From NCBI GenBank assembly GCA_022578965.1, contig MU400510.1:62001-126000 (forward strand): DNA of 64,000 nucleotides, in the 5' to 3' direction. Each line of letters begins with the position of its first letter. Position 1 is the first letter of the stretch. Positions 13,846-26,988 of the stretch are shown one piece after another. The DNA comes from Xylaria sp. FL1777. Lineage: Eukaryota > Ascomycota > Sordariomycetes > Xylariales > Xylariaceae. The notes beneath the pieces were generated by a model. The model was not told the DNA's origin. It saw nothing but the letters and a program-made list of their open reading frames with translations, and made no database searches. The translations under genes were made by a program, and so were the position numbers.

Positions 13846-16800
13846 CTATAGTTTTGAGTCTAGCTCCTCAAATTCACTCAAGTCATGAACTGGCCGAGCT
13901 CCGGCTGTAGCCGCCAATCTGGCCTTGTAATCTCTCACGCTCGTTATCAAATAAGGTTGCGTTCCATTCGAGATCGGCGCCGTTTCTTCTTCCTTCTTTT
14001 CATCAGCCTGTTCGGTTTTTGAGCTAGCACTCTGGGCAATTAGTTGTACTACTAGCTTGGCCCGGGTTGGTGATGTCGGATCTATGAAGGTCTGGTAGAA
14101 GTCAATCATTTCACTTTTGGTAAGCTTTTCTACTCGATCAGCATCCCTTTGAGCTAGTGACATTGTTAGTTTATTGGTTAGTTATACGTGCCGAGGGGTC
14201 GTTGACTCACCAGCTTCGAAATCATAGTACTCATTCGATATTTGTGCCCAATGCCTTCCGGTCTCCTGGTCCAAGTTCTTCAGCTTTTCCAGACGCTTAA
14301 CAATAACACTCCTCTTGTGGCTCTCGAAACTTGCGTCGGTCATTTCTCGTAAAGCCGTAGCTTGTGCTTGGAGGAATAAATCGATACGAGATTCCAAATA
14401 CTCTGATGTCCTTTCGCTTTGGATGATAAAACGGAAACCGTATGTTGTTGACGAGCCTCGAAGACCACTAAAGACTATGTATCCAAGCTGTTCCTTAGTT
14501 CTTAATTGGTCAAATGCTGGCTCATGGATAATCTGATCCAGCAACTGTGTCTTGGCTCGTATCGAGCGATCACCTTTATCGCCAACGTGAAGATAATACT
14601 CAAGACAATGGTTTACATTTGCTGGGTCTGAGAGAATCTTCTTGTAAAGATAGTTGGACCCGGGAGGGAATGCGAGGGACCGCATAATAGGCCATTCCTC
14701 CTTAGGCAAGACGCGGGGTTTCAGTATCGATTCTATCATGTCCGTCAACTTCAGCGAATCCTCCTTGTACAAATTGCCATGGACGTGGGCTTCGATATGC
14801 AATTGTGACATGATCTGTTTGTGGAAAGCCCGGACATCCTCCGCGGTAATTGCCGGTAACTCGACTGAGAGTTGCTCAACAACGTAGTCGTGCTCGGAGG
14901 TCAACCAGGATACATAGTCGCCAATCTGCGTGAATGGTTGCTGCAGCTCGCAGTTCTTGTATCCCCGTGTTAGGCGTTCCTTAATGATCTCAAATCGGTC
15001 ATCCTTGACAACGAGGTCCCGCATGGTGATAAGCACTTGTTCAAGAAGGACTGCCAATTTGTCGTTATAACCTGAGATCTCTACGAACAAACCACGCGAG
15101 TCAAGCGTGACGCTGTACTGCAACCCCGCAAGTTCTGCGTCGTATGAATACTCTTCGAGTGCATCCCGGACTAGATCTGTGAAGAGCTTCGTTTTGACGG
15201 AATTCTTAGCTGATGCAAAAACGATAGGGTTCTTCATGCTGACGATAAGGCTGGCTTTCGGAACCCAGAAAGTGTCATCTTTCTTCCACCAGGTCCTCGC
15301 AATATGGTCATTTCGGATGACACGAGGTGCTGTTGCAGGTTTTTCAACTTCTTTCTTCTCAACTTCAAGTTTGGTCGGAATGAACTGATTCTTATGCGGC
15401 AAGTGTAAAGCAGACAGCTGAGCCCCAGGAGATATGTCCAGCGCCTTCGAAAGTTCGGCTAAAAATTCCTGGGGTATCCCCTCTGATCTGTACTCAGTAC
15501 CATACCATCTCTCTTTCTGATCCCAATCTCCTGGGAAGTCTCGGGACACGATGGTCATCCTCATATTGTCTGGACGTAGAAGGCTAACTCCTTTCTCGAT
15601 CAAGGCGGGGTCAAACTTTCTTAGGCGGCTTTGCCCACTGACAAGCCACTCTCTCGGTAGAGGCTTTTGCATCACTGAAGATACCTTGCTGGTGAAGCGA
15701 CTGGCTGGCGTCTTCTGCTTAAATTTAAATTCAACATCGGCCATCTCTTTCTGCTCATTAAATATCCACTCCTGTGGAGGTGTCTGGCGGAGTAATGAGA
15801 CGTATTGGAAAAATACTTTTACTACCTCCTTATAGTTTATGAGTCCCTGTACATAGTGTTAGCCTCGCAATGTATTCAAGTTTTATACAGTCGGTGGAGT
15901 CAAGTTACCTCTTTGGTCAGGCGCACTTGGCATTCGAAGATCCCTGGCGTACCGGGACACACATTATATGCCCCAGCACTCAATGAGTTCGCCCATCCCT
16001 TGGATTTGATGTACGCCATGATGCTTCCCGGCCCTTCATGACCGATCAAGTGGCTGATATATCGGTTAGGCTGGCTTTCGTAGAGCTTTTCTTCGTCGAG
16101 AAATGGAAAGAAGAGATTCAGCTCCCTAGAGTCCATAACCGGCTTTGCAAAACATTGCATAGCGAGGTTGTCTTTATTAAATGGCACCTCATCTTCCCAG
16201 CGGTTCTGTGCCAAGTCTTTGTTCGGGACACCTGAAAATAGATCGGCCACCCAGGTTTCTAGCACATCTAGTGGTTCCCTTCCCAGAACACAAAGCTTCA
16301 TTCTATTGGCAGAGTAATGTTTCTCGTAAAAGTCGATGAATTTCTGTCTCACATCAATATTTTCCGCCTCTGGGATGGTCTTCAGGACTTCTAAGTTGCC
16401 AGTCGAAAAATGACAATAAGGGTGTTTAGGATTGGATTGCGATTTCTCTAGCTGATGCAGGCGCCATTGATCACTCTGTAAATTCTTCTTGTTTTCGGAG
16501 TCGACTGCTCGGAGTTCACGATCCAGCGTCGAAGGGAGGAAGAGGGGCTCGACGAAGAATTGCGCAAACCGGTCCAGGCCGCCATGCAATGGTGACAAGT
16601 TTGTTTCCGAGGGTTCTTCGCCATTGCTCGGCCTGGCTGAAATGTCGAAGTAATAGTTGGTCGAAGTAGCACCAGTGTAGGCGTTAGAGCTTCCCGAATG
16701 CGAGGAAAGATAGACGTTGTAAGCGTTCTCTTCGGGAAATTTCTTGGTGCCCATGAACAGAAGCTACGCAGCAACGGGTTAGTTACACCGAATTGCATGA

Positions 16801-17216
16801 GTATGTTAGGGGAATTCACGTACATGTTCAACGGCATGCGCCATGCCTGGCATTTTATCCTCGTCGCTAAAGTTCCCGACATTGACATCCAAAGCGGCGC
16901 TAGCTTTGTCGGTTTCGGGATCATGGACGAGGAGCGCCTCAAGCTGGTTGGGCAGCCGAATGACACGGTACTGCCGGTCATCTAGCGAGGGGATCTCCAG
17001 TTGGTCGGTCACTCGTTCGACGGGCTTCAGGTACGGCTCTCGTTGCAGTGCAGAAGAGAAACCCGCCTCATCTTGGCGCGGGGTCATGGGACTCATGGTG
17101 AACAATCGGCTGTGGTTGCGACGTAGCACGGGCCTGGGAACGCAAAGCCGGAGGCGAGAGGACGAGCAAAGCAGAGAACACAACGGCAAGGTAAAGGCCG
17201 TGGGGCAAGATGACAT
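13846..17216 (-). CDS. STE23: insulin-degrading-enzyme/Ste23-type M16 zinc metalloprotease
   Basis: Exons 17216-16824, 16763-15909, 15846-14211 and 14153-13846 give an unbroken 1063-residue protein; introns are 60, 62, 62 and 57 bp or close to that and all phases match. The inverted zinc motif HxxEH reads HAVEH at residues 127-131, interrupted directly after its last His by intron 1, then LLFMGTKKFP in exon 2. The downstream ENKKN-x-QSDQWRLHQL segment carries the third zinc ligand and is typical of the family. The large C-terminal half keeps the YLLGYIVFSG-type region (KEQLGYIVFSG). Family members cut short peptides, and yeast Ste23 takes part in a-factor maturation. Length is close to that of yeast Ste23 and human IDE, plus about 40 residues at the N terminus (MSSCPTAFTLP..., rich in Ser, Leu and Arg) that could be a mitochondrial or secretory leader. 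An internal Met at residue 41 is an alternative start. Confidence 0.95.
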
Positions 17217-20200
17217 GAAATCCACTCGGACGGTGGCAACGAATGTAGTGGATAATGGCAACGGCAAGGGGAGGTAGATCAGATAGATTTGGACCACACC
17301 ACCTTGCCTGAGTAAGTGTACGCAGCCTGCTGAAGGTGATGGGAAGGGGAGGCCGGCGCTCGGATCTAGTGTAGGGCAGATAGACCTTGTCAGGACACTA
17401 CCGGGTAGACCTGCTAGACCTGCACCGCCGCCTGTCAGGGCTTGCCAGGGTCGCAACTTCTGGGCACGCAGTAGGGTAGGCAGGCTACTATATTAAGTAG
17501 ATACTAGCAGAGCGTCCCGACTTTAACGAGGAGTTGGTGGAGACGCTAAATGCCCCGGGCGACAAGGACCAAGGGTGGTGGTGCCGGCGACTTGGAATTG
17601 AGTCAGTTTTAATGTTTCCGCACAAGCGCCTGGACTCAAGTCGAGCAGCAGAGGCTTGGGACTTGGGACGGGGTGCCGAGGGTTCCTGTCAGAGTCGCTC
17701 GCACACCCTTGCTCATAGCTGGTTCCGCCGAACGCCCCAGCCAACGCAATTCGCGCTACCGATGTAAACCGCTGGCAATGGTTTCCGGCTTGGGACAAGC
17801 GTGATCACGGAACTGCAGAGGCAGAAGGGAGAAGCAGCAGGGTTAGGGGTGTGCAGGGAGGGATACCGGTACTTAGGTACGAGGTGACCCGGCGGCCGCA
17901 AGCTCACGCGCAGCAGAGCCCCTGCTATTATATGTATATGGCCTGCGTGTTGCGTCGTGCACAGCTATATCAACTATGGGTGTAGACTGTCCTGCGTAGA
18001 CCAACCACTTCCCAGTCCAGTCCCTCAGCGATACGTAGTAAGGGAGAATGTGCCGTGGACAGCTAACAACGAGGCACGTCTGTGCCGAGACAAGGAGTTG
18101 CACGGAGCGGTCCAGAAGGCGACGGCGAAGTTGGAGGTCCAAATCAAAGGGCCCCTCTGTGACTCCCGTGCAGATTCGGAGGCTGTATGACGATACCACG
18201 GCTGTTGGGCTACCTAGGTAACCTTGACTTGTGGACACTTTGAGCAAACACTAGATGAACACCAAATGCTTTGCGCTCTCCCTTGATACCTCAGCACCGT
18301 CCTAGGTATAGGTAAGGGATATATCTATCGGCCTGCCCCAGGGCTTTTCGCAATGAGCACGAACAATCACCAATGGTACAAACAACCAGCAGCCGTAAGC
18401 AAGCAAGGCGTGCCTAACGCGGCAAGATGAGCAAGGATGGTTATGAGCTTGACTCCAGTGGGACTTGTTGCGAATAGGTAAGCGACTTCCAGCAATGAGG
18501 CTATGTTGCTAAGAAGCAATGATTGGGCCCGGCGCCGATTAGTCAACCCGGAAATGCCTTGCGCTTATGCGGTGTTGCGGAGCTGCTGCCGACCGACCTC
18601 GTTGGTTGTCCTCGTTGATTGTGGAGGATGGGCAGGCAGTCTGCTCAGGCAAGGTATATGTGAAGCAGATTGCAGATTGCAGGTTGAAGGATCTCTCGAG
18701 CCGATAGGTGCTGTCTTTCTCACACACTATATTGCGGATGTGATATAGCGTACGCGCTCGATTCGCGCGTGTTGCAGCGATGGCGAGAAGCGCCGGCAGA
18801 CAGGGGTGCTGTAATGGGGGGACAGCCGGGTTGCGCAGCCCAAGAGAGCGGTATGGAGGTGTATGTTGGGTATGATTCTGGCTGCTGGCGAGTGTGAGGA
18901 TAAATCGGGATTGGGTCAGATAGATAAACCCCGCGAAACCTCATGTCCGAACACCAGCGAAGACTTGTCGACGACAACGTGACCAGTAGAAAATGCTGGA
19001 TTTTTTTTCTGGCTTTATCGGACGGCCAAGTGACGTAAGCTTTGCAAGTCCAATACCACGCAACACGAAGTTTCAGCTGGATTGTATAGGCGACTGGATT
19101 CAAATGAAGCACAGCCGGCTCACGTTTCATTCCAACGGCCGAACGGCGAACGCGATGTAACAAGGGATGTGTGCCTGCCTACGCAGTACGGCTATTGCAA
19201 AGCGAGGCACAGCCCAACCTAGGTAGAGGGTACCTAATTCAATGAGTGCCTCGGGTGCATTGTTTGTTCGACATGCTTACCTGTCTCTGCGATTCTGCTC
19301 GCAGGTTCCCGATGCTAACGCCAATTGTTTGGATGGCCGAAACAAAAACAAGTCATAGGGGGGTGAGGGGCACGATCAAGAACATGTTTGAGCACTGGAC
19401 GATGCACGAGGGCAATAGTAACAACCAACAACAAGAAAAACTAGCTTAGGCTGTTATGTCTCTTCTTCGAGTTAATAAATACCTGCGTCCACGGGGGGAA
19501 GCGATCCATAGCAGTCCATAGCAGTCCATAGCGATCCATAAGGTAGCGATCCATCCTTGCTCGCTAAGTCTATGCAGATACCCTCAATTTCTACTTAAAA
19601 CTCGCGGGTCTCTGTGAGTTCTGCAACGACGGAATGGTCGAGCAACACGTGGCCTACGTGATCGTGTCGATAGGCATTAAATCCGGCGACTGTAATATAG
19701 CCCGCCCACCCGCCTCACGAGAGCCTCCCTTGTTGGGTATTGCATGCATGAATGACATGAGAAACTTTCCAGGATGTTTGGCATACCTGCCTACATAACA
19801 TGCGGTCTGTACGTGTGGCTACTTTGATTGAAGGCTACCCACGAGTCGAAGCGGCTAGAGGCGACGCTCACCGTAGCGACCAATGGCTTTCAACCGGAAA
19901 ATCCCTAGACTAAGCCCTAAATTTTTCCGGCTGAAAACACGCCTGTTGAACGGCAACAAAAGAACAAAGACGTCGGATTTCGCGTCTATCCCTTAAAGCT
20001 CCTCTGCCACTCTGCCACTCTGCCCTGTGTGGCCCAGCGCCGTCTCCCTACTTACGGTCACATCCCGTCTCATCTCTGCATTGCGTAACAGAGTGAGGTA
20101 TCAGACGTCGGGAGGTATGATTTCATGGTCTAGCTTGCTTGTGTCTCTGTGTCACTAGCGGCTCATCGATGTCTCTGATCTCGTGCCTCTAGGCTGACGA

Positions 20201-21507
20201 TGCTCACGGGGGCGCCCCACGACAGCTGCGTTTAGTCGGCTATTGGCCGTGCTGGGGTGGGTGAGCATTCGTGTCCTCGTATACGCTCTAGTTGCCTACT
20301 GTCGAGGGCCGGTTCCGGATAACCGAAGGAGTCGACGCTGGACGTACGCAGTAAGCAGAAACCGAAGACGGGATATGTGCGCTGCTTGATATGCTTGATA
20401 TGTCTGTGAGGTGGGTAGCTGCAAGCGCCTACAGGGGTTTTGACCTAACATTGAACCCGGCTCCCGCACCCGGTCCGCTTCAGACTTACCCACGGATCTG
20501 GTTTTGAATCCTCCCAGACACCTAGTGGCCGTCTTACTCGGTGAGGACGCCCGCGACTCTCCGCCTCCTCTCGGCGCACAATTTCGTAAGTGCCGAAAGG
20601 TGGTTCCCTCGTTCATTGGCTGTAGGCTGCACGTTGTCGACGTGTCACTACCTACGCAGTACGCCTTCGCGAGGCTTCCAGGAATCCGGAGATCTCGACG
20701 GCGGGTCCGACAGGCTTCTAACCCGGAAAAACTCAACTTGTCGCAAAGATGTCCTCGCTGCCTACCATAGCCCAAAATTTTACTAGGTATCTTAAAGAGG
20801 AAACCAAATGGCTATGCGACGCACGCAACGTCCCTCCCCGAGTGGACCAATATCCCATCAATAGGCATGGATAACGACCTCGCCGATGCATCTTTCAAGG
20901 GACATCCACGTACAAAAAGCCCCAGCATTATTACAGTCGTCAGCAAACTTAAAACATTGGGTTGTTGAGTCATTTATGTACTACTGTTGTTTTACCGCTT
21001 AACTCATATCTATATGAAGCATCTTAACCTATGAATGCCACTTCCTCCAGAAGCCATCAGTAGTCGCACAACAGTGACCAGTAGTTCGTTGGGACTCCAC
21101 GAGACTTGCAGACCACAAATGCTCTTGATGGTCTGAGAATGTTGTACCCCACGTTTCAAAGGTGAACTATATTTTCATTGAGCAGACGTTGACAAATAGC
21201 TTGTGGGAACGTATCTCAAGTATAAAATAAAGGATCGAGATTGTCTCCAATACCCCAACGCGGTCGTGTCATACGAGAAGACCGAGCTATCAACGCATGC
21301 TAAATATTTCATCCCAACAGGTAATCAAACCACTTCGGCATTGACTGCGGATCTCAAGGTCTCTTGGCTCCAAGACGTCACAGCCATAGATATATCGTTG
21401 AAGCCTGTAGTAGTGGCTCGCACTATATGACGAAATGCCAGGTCCAAATGAAACGCTCATGCTAGTCAAACGGTGCAATGCGTGAGGACAAGGTGGAAGG
21501 ATGCTAT
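17217..21507. other. gene-free region, 4.3 kb
   Basis: Several overlapping open frames of 60-160 codons occur on both strands (20296-20775 region, for example), but none has a recognisable domain, they overlap one another in opposite directions and no consistent intron joins them. The 17.2-17.5 kb part is the promoter side of the insulinase gene. A short tandem repeat lies at 19501-19540. The DNA is not AT-biased. I see no gene here. Confidence 0.5.
19501..19540. repeat. four-copy 10-bp tandem repeat
   Basis: Four consecutive units of GCGATCCATA or GCAGTCCATA, with another GCGATCCAT a few bases downstream. Function unknown. Confidence 0.75.
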
Positions 21508-22405
21508 TCAACGTGCTTGCCGATTTCCGGGCTTTTTACAATCTATGGCTCTATGTCCAGGTTGACCGCATTTAAAGCAAGTGAGACTCACAGGCCGGGG
21601 AGAGGGGCCACCTCCGGACGAAATAGATGTTATACCACCTTTTGGGCTATTCAAATTGACCTCCTTTTTCCTCCGCTTCTCTGCGAATTGCATAGCCTTG
21701 AGTTGTTCTGCGCTTTTCTTGCTCTTTGGAATCGGTCGAGACTTCGACTGTGTTGTTGAGCTAGTGCGTGAATTGGTGCCGAACGACTGTCGGCCGGAGG
21801 GTTCTTCAGATTGCGAATCATCGGAGTCGGAGTCAGACTCGGATTCAGAGCTTGATTCACTGCTGTTATTCTTGGGTTTCTTTGGTATCTGAATCGGTCT
21901 TAGTATTAAAGAAGACATCGCAGGGATGTTATGAGTAAATCAAACGTACCTTTCTCTTATCCATATTATACCGGCGAAGAGCCGGTATACTGCCGTGCAA
22001 AGTTCCGGCTGTATCAGCATCGTTTTCCGCAGCATCAAAGGAGTCAATCTGTGCAAAGCCAACTTGAACGACATTCAGGAGGGGTTGCGCCGTATGACCT
22101 TTGGCCTGCTCGGGGACATCAAGTACCCAGCGGGCGTCGCCCAGCTCCTCAGCACGCTTGAGCAAAGCACTTTCCACCTTCTTCTCTTCCTCTGCGATGG
22201 CAGCTTGGATAGCAGCTTGGTTTACGAGCGTATCTACATTCTGATGTGACGTGGTGTTGTGCGCGACCTTGCGACGCTTGTTGGACTGGTCGTTAGAAGG
22301 GGGAGTGTTTGGGGCGGAAGCAGGCGAGGAAGCAGCGGCTCTCTGCATGAATTTCATAGTCAGTAGTCTAGAAGACATCGTCTTTGGGGTGCCTGGAGTC
22401 GCCAT
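21508..22405 (-). CDS. mpp6: Mpp6-like exosome cofactor with C-terminal zinc knuckle
   Basis: Exons 22405-21950 and 21888-21508 (61-bp intron, phase 0) encode 278 residues. The N terminus has RLLTMKFMQRAA (residues 13-24), matching the start of M-phase phosphoprotein 6 (NLLRMKFMQRG in human MPP6). ARWVLDVPE near residue 92 matches the WYLDLPE element, and SGRQSFG later resembles the GRMSF element. Mpp6 is a nuclear exosome cofactor that binds Rrp6/Mtr4-associated complexes and RNA. A Ser/Glu/Asp tract follows the intron. The last 24 residues hold a CCHC zinc knuckle, C256-x2-C259-x4-H264-x4-C269, a nucleic-acid-binding motif absent from the short animal protein. The ATG at 22405 is chosen because the MPP6 motif begins soon after; an upstream extension of the frame lacks conserved sequence. 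Confidence 0.82.
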
Positions 22406-22822
22406 TTTGTGGCACTTCTTCTGCCGCGAATCTCCTAAGAAAGAATGGCGTGTAACGGATGCGCGCAACGGTTCTCGCTACTATGGGAAGAAGCAATTGG
22501 TTGAGAGAATTGATGATAGAACAACCGGTAGATGCGCCCTTCCGACGAAATACCTTAGGTAGGTGTTTGCTAGTACACCTAGACAATTAATATCCAGTCG
22601 GTTCAGGTAGTTAGTTATTAGGTATTATTCGGAAAGCAGGCAACGACAATTCTGGTAAATAAATTTACAGCCGAAAGGCGACCTACCTAAACCTTACCTA
22701 ATGTGACAGGTGGTCCGAGCTCCAAGCGCATCTCTGGAACCAATCGCCTGCTCAACGTCCTACTTCACTATCCAGATCACTCGAGGGTCAATTCCCCCAA
22801 TTGACAGCACATCTCGACAACA
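22406..22822. promoter_or_regulatory. divergent promoter region between mpp6 and the NDUFS6-like gene
   Basis: The two start codons face away from each other across 417 bp, so both promoters and 5' leaders must lie here. ACCTAGGT-type motifs occur around 22555-22590 and 22680-22700. No TATA box can be assigned with confidence. Confidence 0.6.
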
Positions 22823-23501
22823 ATGATTTCACGCGTGTCGATCCGAAGCGCGTCCAGGTTTCCACGGCAAGTATGTGCCACCCAGCGCACTTTCGCCGTG
22901 TCTTCTCGGCTATGTGAGAAGAATCCCATCAGCGTCAAAGGCGAGACGACCCCCGAGACGAAGAGCGAGGAGGATAGCCTAGGTGTTACCGAGAACACCG
23001 AGCGAGGCTTGAAGCAGGCACCCAACCGCACTGAAATCTGGTCGAGGAGTCAGAGGCCCCGGGCAACGGCTATGACCGGACCCCGGTTCGAGCAAACCGA
23101 TTTCAGTGTCCAGGTGAGCCAACATAATAGTCCCGTCAATCGATCAATCTCTAACTCTGGAATAGCCCTCATCCAATGCAGCTATCGAGCTTATCCACAG
23201 ACAACCCGTTAGATGGACTCATGACCGCATGGTTGCTTGCGACGGTGGAGGCGGCCCTGCTGGGCACCCGAAGATCTTTATCAATACAGACAAGCCGGAG
23301 ATAGCTACTTGCAACTACTGTGGACTTCCATTTGTAAGTGCCACTTAACTAGGAATCTTTGCTTGAGTCTCTTAAAGCGTATGGCTACATGGGGAGGGTT
23401 ACACTTTGAATGATACAGGCTAATGTAGTTTCTCTTAGGCCAATGAACACAACCGAAAGCATCTGGAATCCCTTCCTGAGACGTCCTACCCCCTTGCATA
23501 G
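22823..23501 (+). CDS. NDUFS6: mitochondrial complex I zinc-binding subunit, NDUFS6 type
   Basis: Exons 22823-23113, 23166-23333 and 23439-23501 encode 173 residues with no frame problem; introns are 52 and 105 bp. The N terminus (MISRVSIRSASRFPRQV) is Arg/Ser-rich and lacks acidic residues, as in a mitochondrial presequence. Exon 2 carries a zinc site with C122, H131, C146 and C149 in the order CDGGGGPAGHPK ... CNYCG, which defines the small accessory NADH:ubiquinone oxidoreductase subunit needed for assembly of the peripheral arm. The conserved HxKHLESLPE-like end falls in the short last exon. It is expressed divergently from mpp6. Confidence 0.93.
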
Positions 23502-24116
23502 ACCAATACCACGATTTCGAGGAAAATTGGAGGGATTATACGAACAATTATCTGCCTCAGTCGTTCGAACTGGCTATTGAACGCAAATATGAGGCCAGTT
23601 GTGTACATATTATTTCGCAGCAAGACAACATAGAACTGGGGTTCAACTAGTCATTTCTTTGTCTACCAAAACTGCTTCCCCCGAGTTTTATTCTCGTATG
23701 AAGACTACTATCTGACCGAGTTTATTGCTCATGTTGCCTTGCAATGAGGGAACTAGACAATGATTAGAATATCTACCTAGTTGATACCTATTGCTTGGCT
23801 TATCGCTAGTGGAGCTCCAATAGTATGTAGGTACCTGGTAACGTCTACCTAGAAGTACCTATTAGAAAGAGAGCTTCCCGCAGTCCAATGCAAAGAACCC
23901 CACCAAAACCACCAAAATATCACAAATGCCGTCATCCAGGACCACTTCATCTTTCTCACAAATCTATTGACACTTGCGCTCTTCCTGCTTCTACTGATTT
24001 CACTGTTTCCGGGTTTATTTCACTACCTCTGCGTCGTACCCCTCGCCTATCTAAATCCCTTCAGCCAGGCACCACAATCCCCCAGACGTGACGTAAACCC
24101 CCCACCGCCGGTGACC
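23502..24116. other. intergenic, 615 bp
   Basis: Holds the 3' end of the NDUFS6-like gene and the promoter of the YjbQ-family gene. An open frame runs into the latter from about 23967 but begins with TTG, not ATG. No other feature seen. Confidence 0.5.
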
Positions 24117-24675
24117 ATGTGGTTCCAGAAGCAGTTCACGCTGCCGCCTCGCTCGCGCGGCTCCTACCTTGTCACCTCCGAGGTCTTGGAGGCCGTGCCC
24201 GAGATCAAGCAGTATAAGGTCGGCCTGCTCAATCTCTTTGTCCAGCACACAAGCTGTGCGCTCAGCCTCAACGAGAACTGGGACGAGGACGTGCGAGCCG
24301 ATATGAGCGACGCTTTAGATAGGATAGCGCCCGAGGCTGGTCCTAAGGGCCAGGAGCTGTACAGGCATAGCGCCGAGGGAAGCGATGATATGCCGGTATG
24401 TCGGCATCATTTTAGAGACGGCTATGTTAAGTAGAATCTGACGGGATTGACTGTTCATAGGCGCATATCAAGAGTGCCTTGATTGGCGCCAGCGTCACCA
24501 TCCCGATCAAGGACGGCAAGCTTGTAAGTTCTCGTAGATAAATATTCCTATCTTCGAAGAGCATAGCTGACTCTCGAAGGCGACTGGAACGTGGCAGGGT
24601 ATCTGGTACCTTGAATTCCGGGCTATGAGGCACACAAGACGGGTGATGGCTACTATTCAAGGAGAGAAGGCTTGA
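24117..24675 (+). CDS. YjbQ/UPF0047 family protein
   Basis: Exons 24117-24395, 24461-24523 and 24580-24675 encode 145 residues, close to the usual length of this family. Introns are 65 and 56 bp and preserve phase. The family signature is clear: HTSCALSLNENWDEDV with H44 and N52/N54, and the C-terminal GTWQGIWYLEFR...RRVMATIQGE. UPF0047 proteins are small trimeric enzymes found in all domains of life; weak thiamin-phosphate-synthase activity has been reported for bacterial members, but the natural role is not settled. The ATG at 24117 begins exactly at the conserved MWFQKQFTL, so upstream extension is unlikely. It ends 201 bp from the end of the convergent CFIm25 gene. Confidence 0.92.
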
Positions 24676-24876
24676 GCAATAATAGGATCAACATAAAGCA
24701 TTAATATGTAGGCTTATTACAGTTGAAAATTCAATCATTGTCCCGCGCTCCTATAAAGCGCAAATTGCCCAAAATCATACATCTGAGCCATAGTCTTGAC
24801 TACGCCAAACGCCTAGATGATGTTACAACCAGCCTTTTCCCAAACCTTTAATTGATCTATACCGCTGTAACACCTC

Positions 24877-25751
<875 letters not shown>

Positions 25752-26988
25752 ACTCACGGAGATATCTATAGCATGTAGATGCTCATGATGTGTGACAGCC
25801 TGTAGTGTGATGGTAAAAACAGCTTCAAAAAGTAGAGCTCCAGTAGCAGCGCCTCACCTCAGCTAACGAGGCAGCTCCAGGTACCTAAGGGACCCAGTCA
25901 GGCAGGCGGTGTTGCCGAAAGTGGGTAAGCGCCTGCCCTATACATACACTAGGTACATGTATACTTACATACCTACCTACGTACATAGTACCTAACATGT
26001 AGGTAGGTAGGTACCTAGGTATGTGCCACTTACAACCTCACCTACACATCTACATTTTGATGTATGCGTAAGCCATCTACAACTTTGGCTTCTTGCATCT
26101 ACCTAACCTACATAGGCACTACCTAGGTTACAGTATCCCTCAGCATACATTTGCAAAAAGAATCATCGGTAACCTGTTTGCGTTGCGAGCTATGCTGGAA
26201 GTACCTACTAATACGAAATCTGCCTACTTACACTACCCCCTAGTTTCCAAGTTCATCAAGTTACCTTTTAGTAGGTTCCGGGGCTTCCCATCTTGGTCAG
26301 TAACTAACCTGTGTAGTTGCTACCATCTCTACTTCTTCTCACTTACATCCTCCATCTCACAGGAGATACTATCCATGTATCTCTTGGGCATAATACTAGC
26401 ACCCTAGGCTTACTTTTACATTCCTATATCTTGTCACAGATCTCTAGAAAAATTGCTAGAGCCATGCTCGTCATCTCCATACCTCCATACCCGGTCTAGT
26501 CGAGGTTTCTCGGCCAATGCACTCTTTCCCCTTGACAAATTGATTGTTTCTTTTCATCTATCTAGATCTTTGAATCTGCCTTTAGAGTCTACGCGGATCT
26601 AAACTAGTTTCTGATATCCTCTCTCCGCTTCGATACTCAGATTCACGAACTACTGAAGTTGTGCGCAGAACGTCTCGCAGCAGTTCGGTAGAGACTTTGC
26701 AATAGGAACCGGCACAGCATACTGTTTCATCTATATTCAACATTTGGCACTCGTTCGAGGTCTCTTCTCGCAATTTATCTATTCCACATGGGTAACTGCC
26801 TTTTGCGAAGCCTAACATACTGTCTTGCGCACATTGAGCATAGTCACACCCCTACATTTCTGTTGCTATTATTTCGTATCGCAAGGTCTTTCATCTATCT
26901 GATGTTTCTACTTCAGCCGTCTTAGAAAGATCTATCTTCTTCTAGACAAGTTCTCCACTATCTTAACGCAGCAACCATCAATAGAATC
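25752..26988. other. intergenic, 1.2 kb, shared upstream region
   Basis: Lies between two genes that point away from each other (CFIm25 minus, GTPase plus). A dense cluster of ACCTACCTAC / GTAGGTAGGTACCTAGG motifs sits at 25960-26025, with further copies to 26130. From about 26300 the plus strand becomes rich in T and C, as in fungal promoters and leaders upstream of the ATG at 26989. No gene seen. Confidence 0.5.
25966..26025. repeat. cluster of TACCTAGGTA-type palindromes
   Basis: Repeated and inverted ACCTAC/GTAGGT units, dense enough to form hairpins. The same motif family recurs at 12402, 43890, 49624 and 50600 and in other intergenic DNA of the window. It is not found inside the coding exons described here. 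Confidence 0.6.

Noticed and set aside
20296..20786. Overlapping open frames on both strands
   Set aside because: Three frames over the same DNA, none with recognisable content or supporting splice sites.
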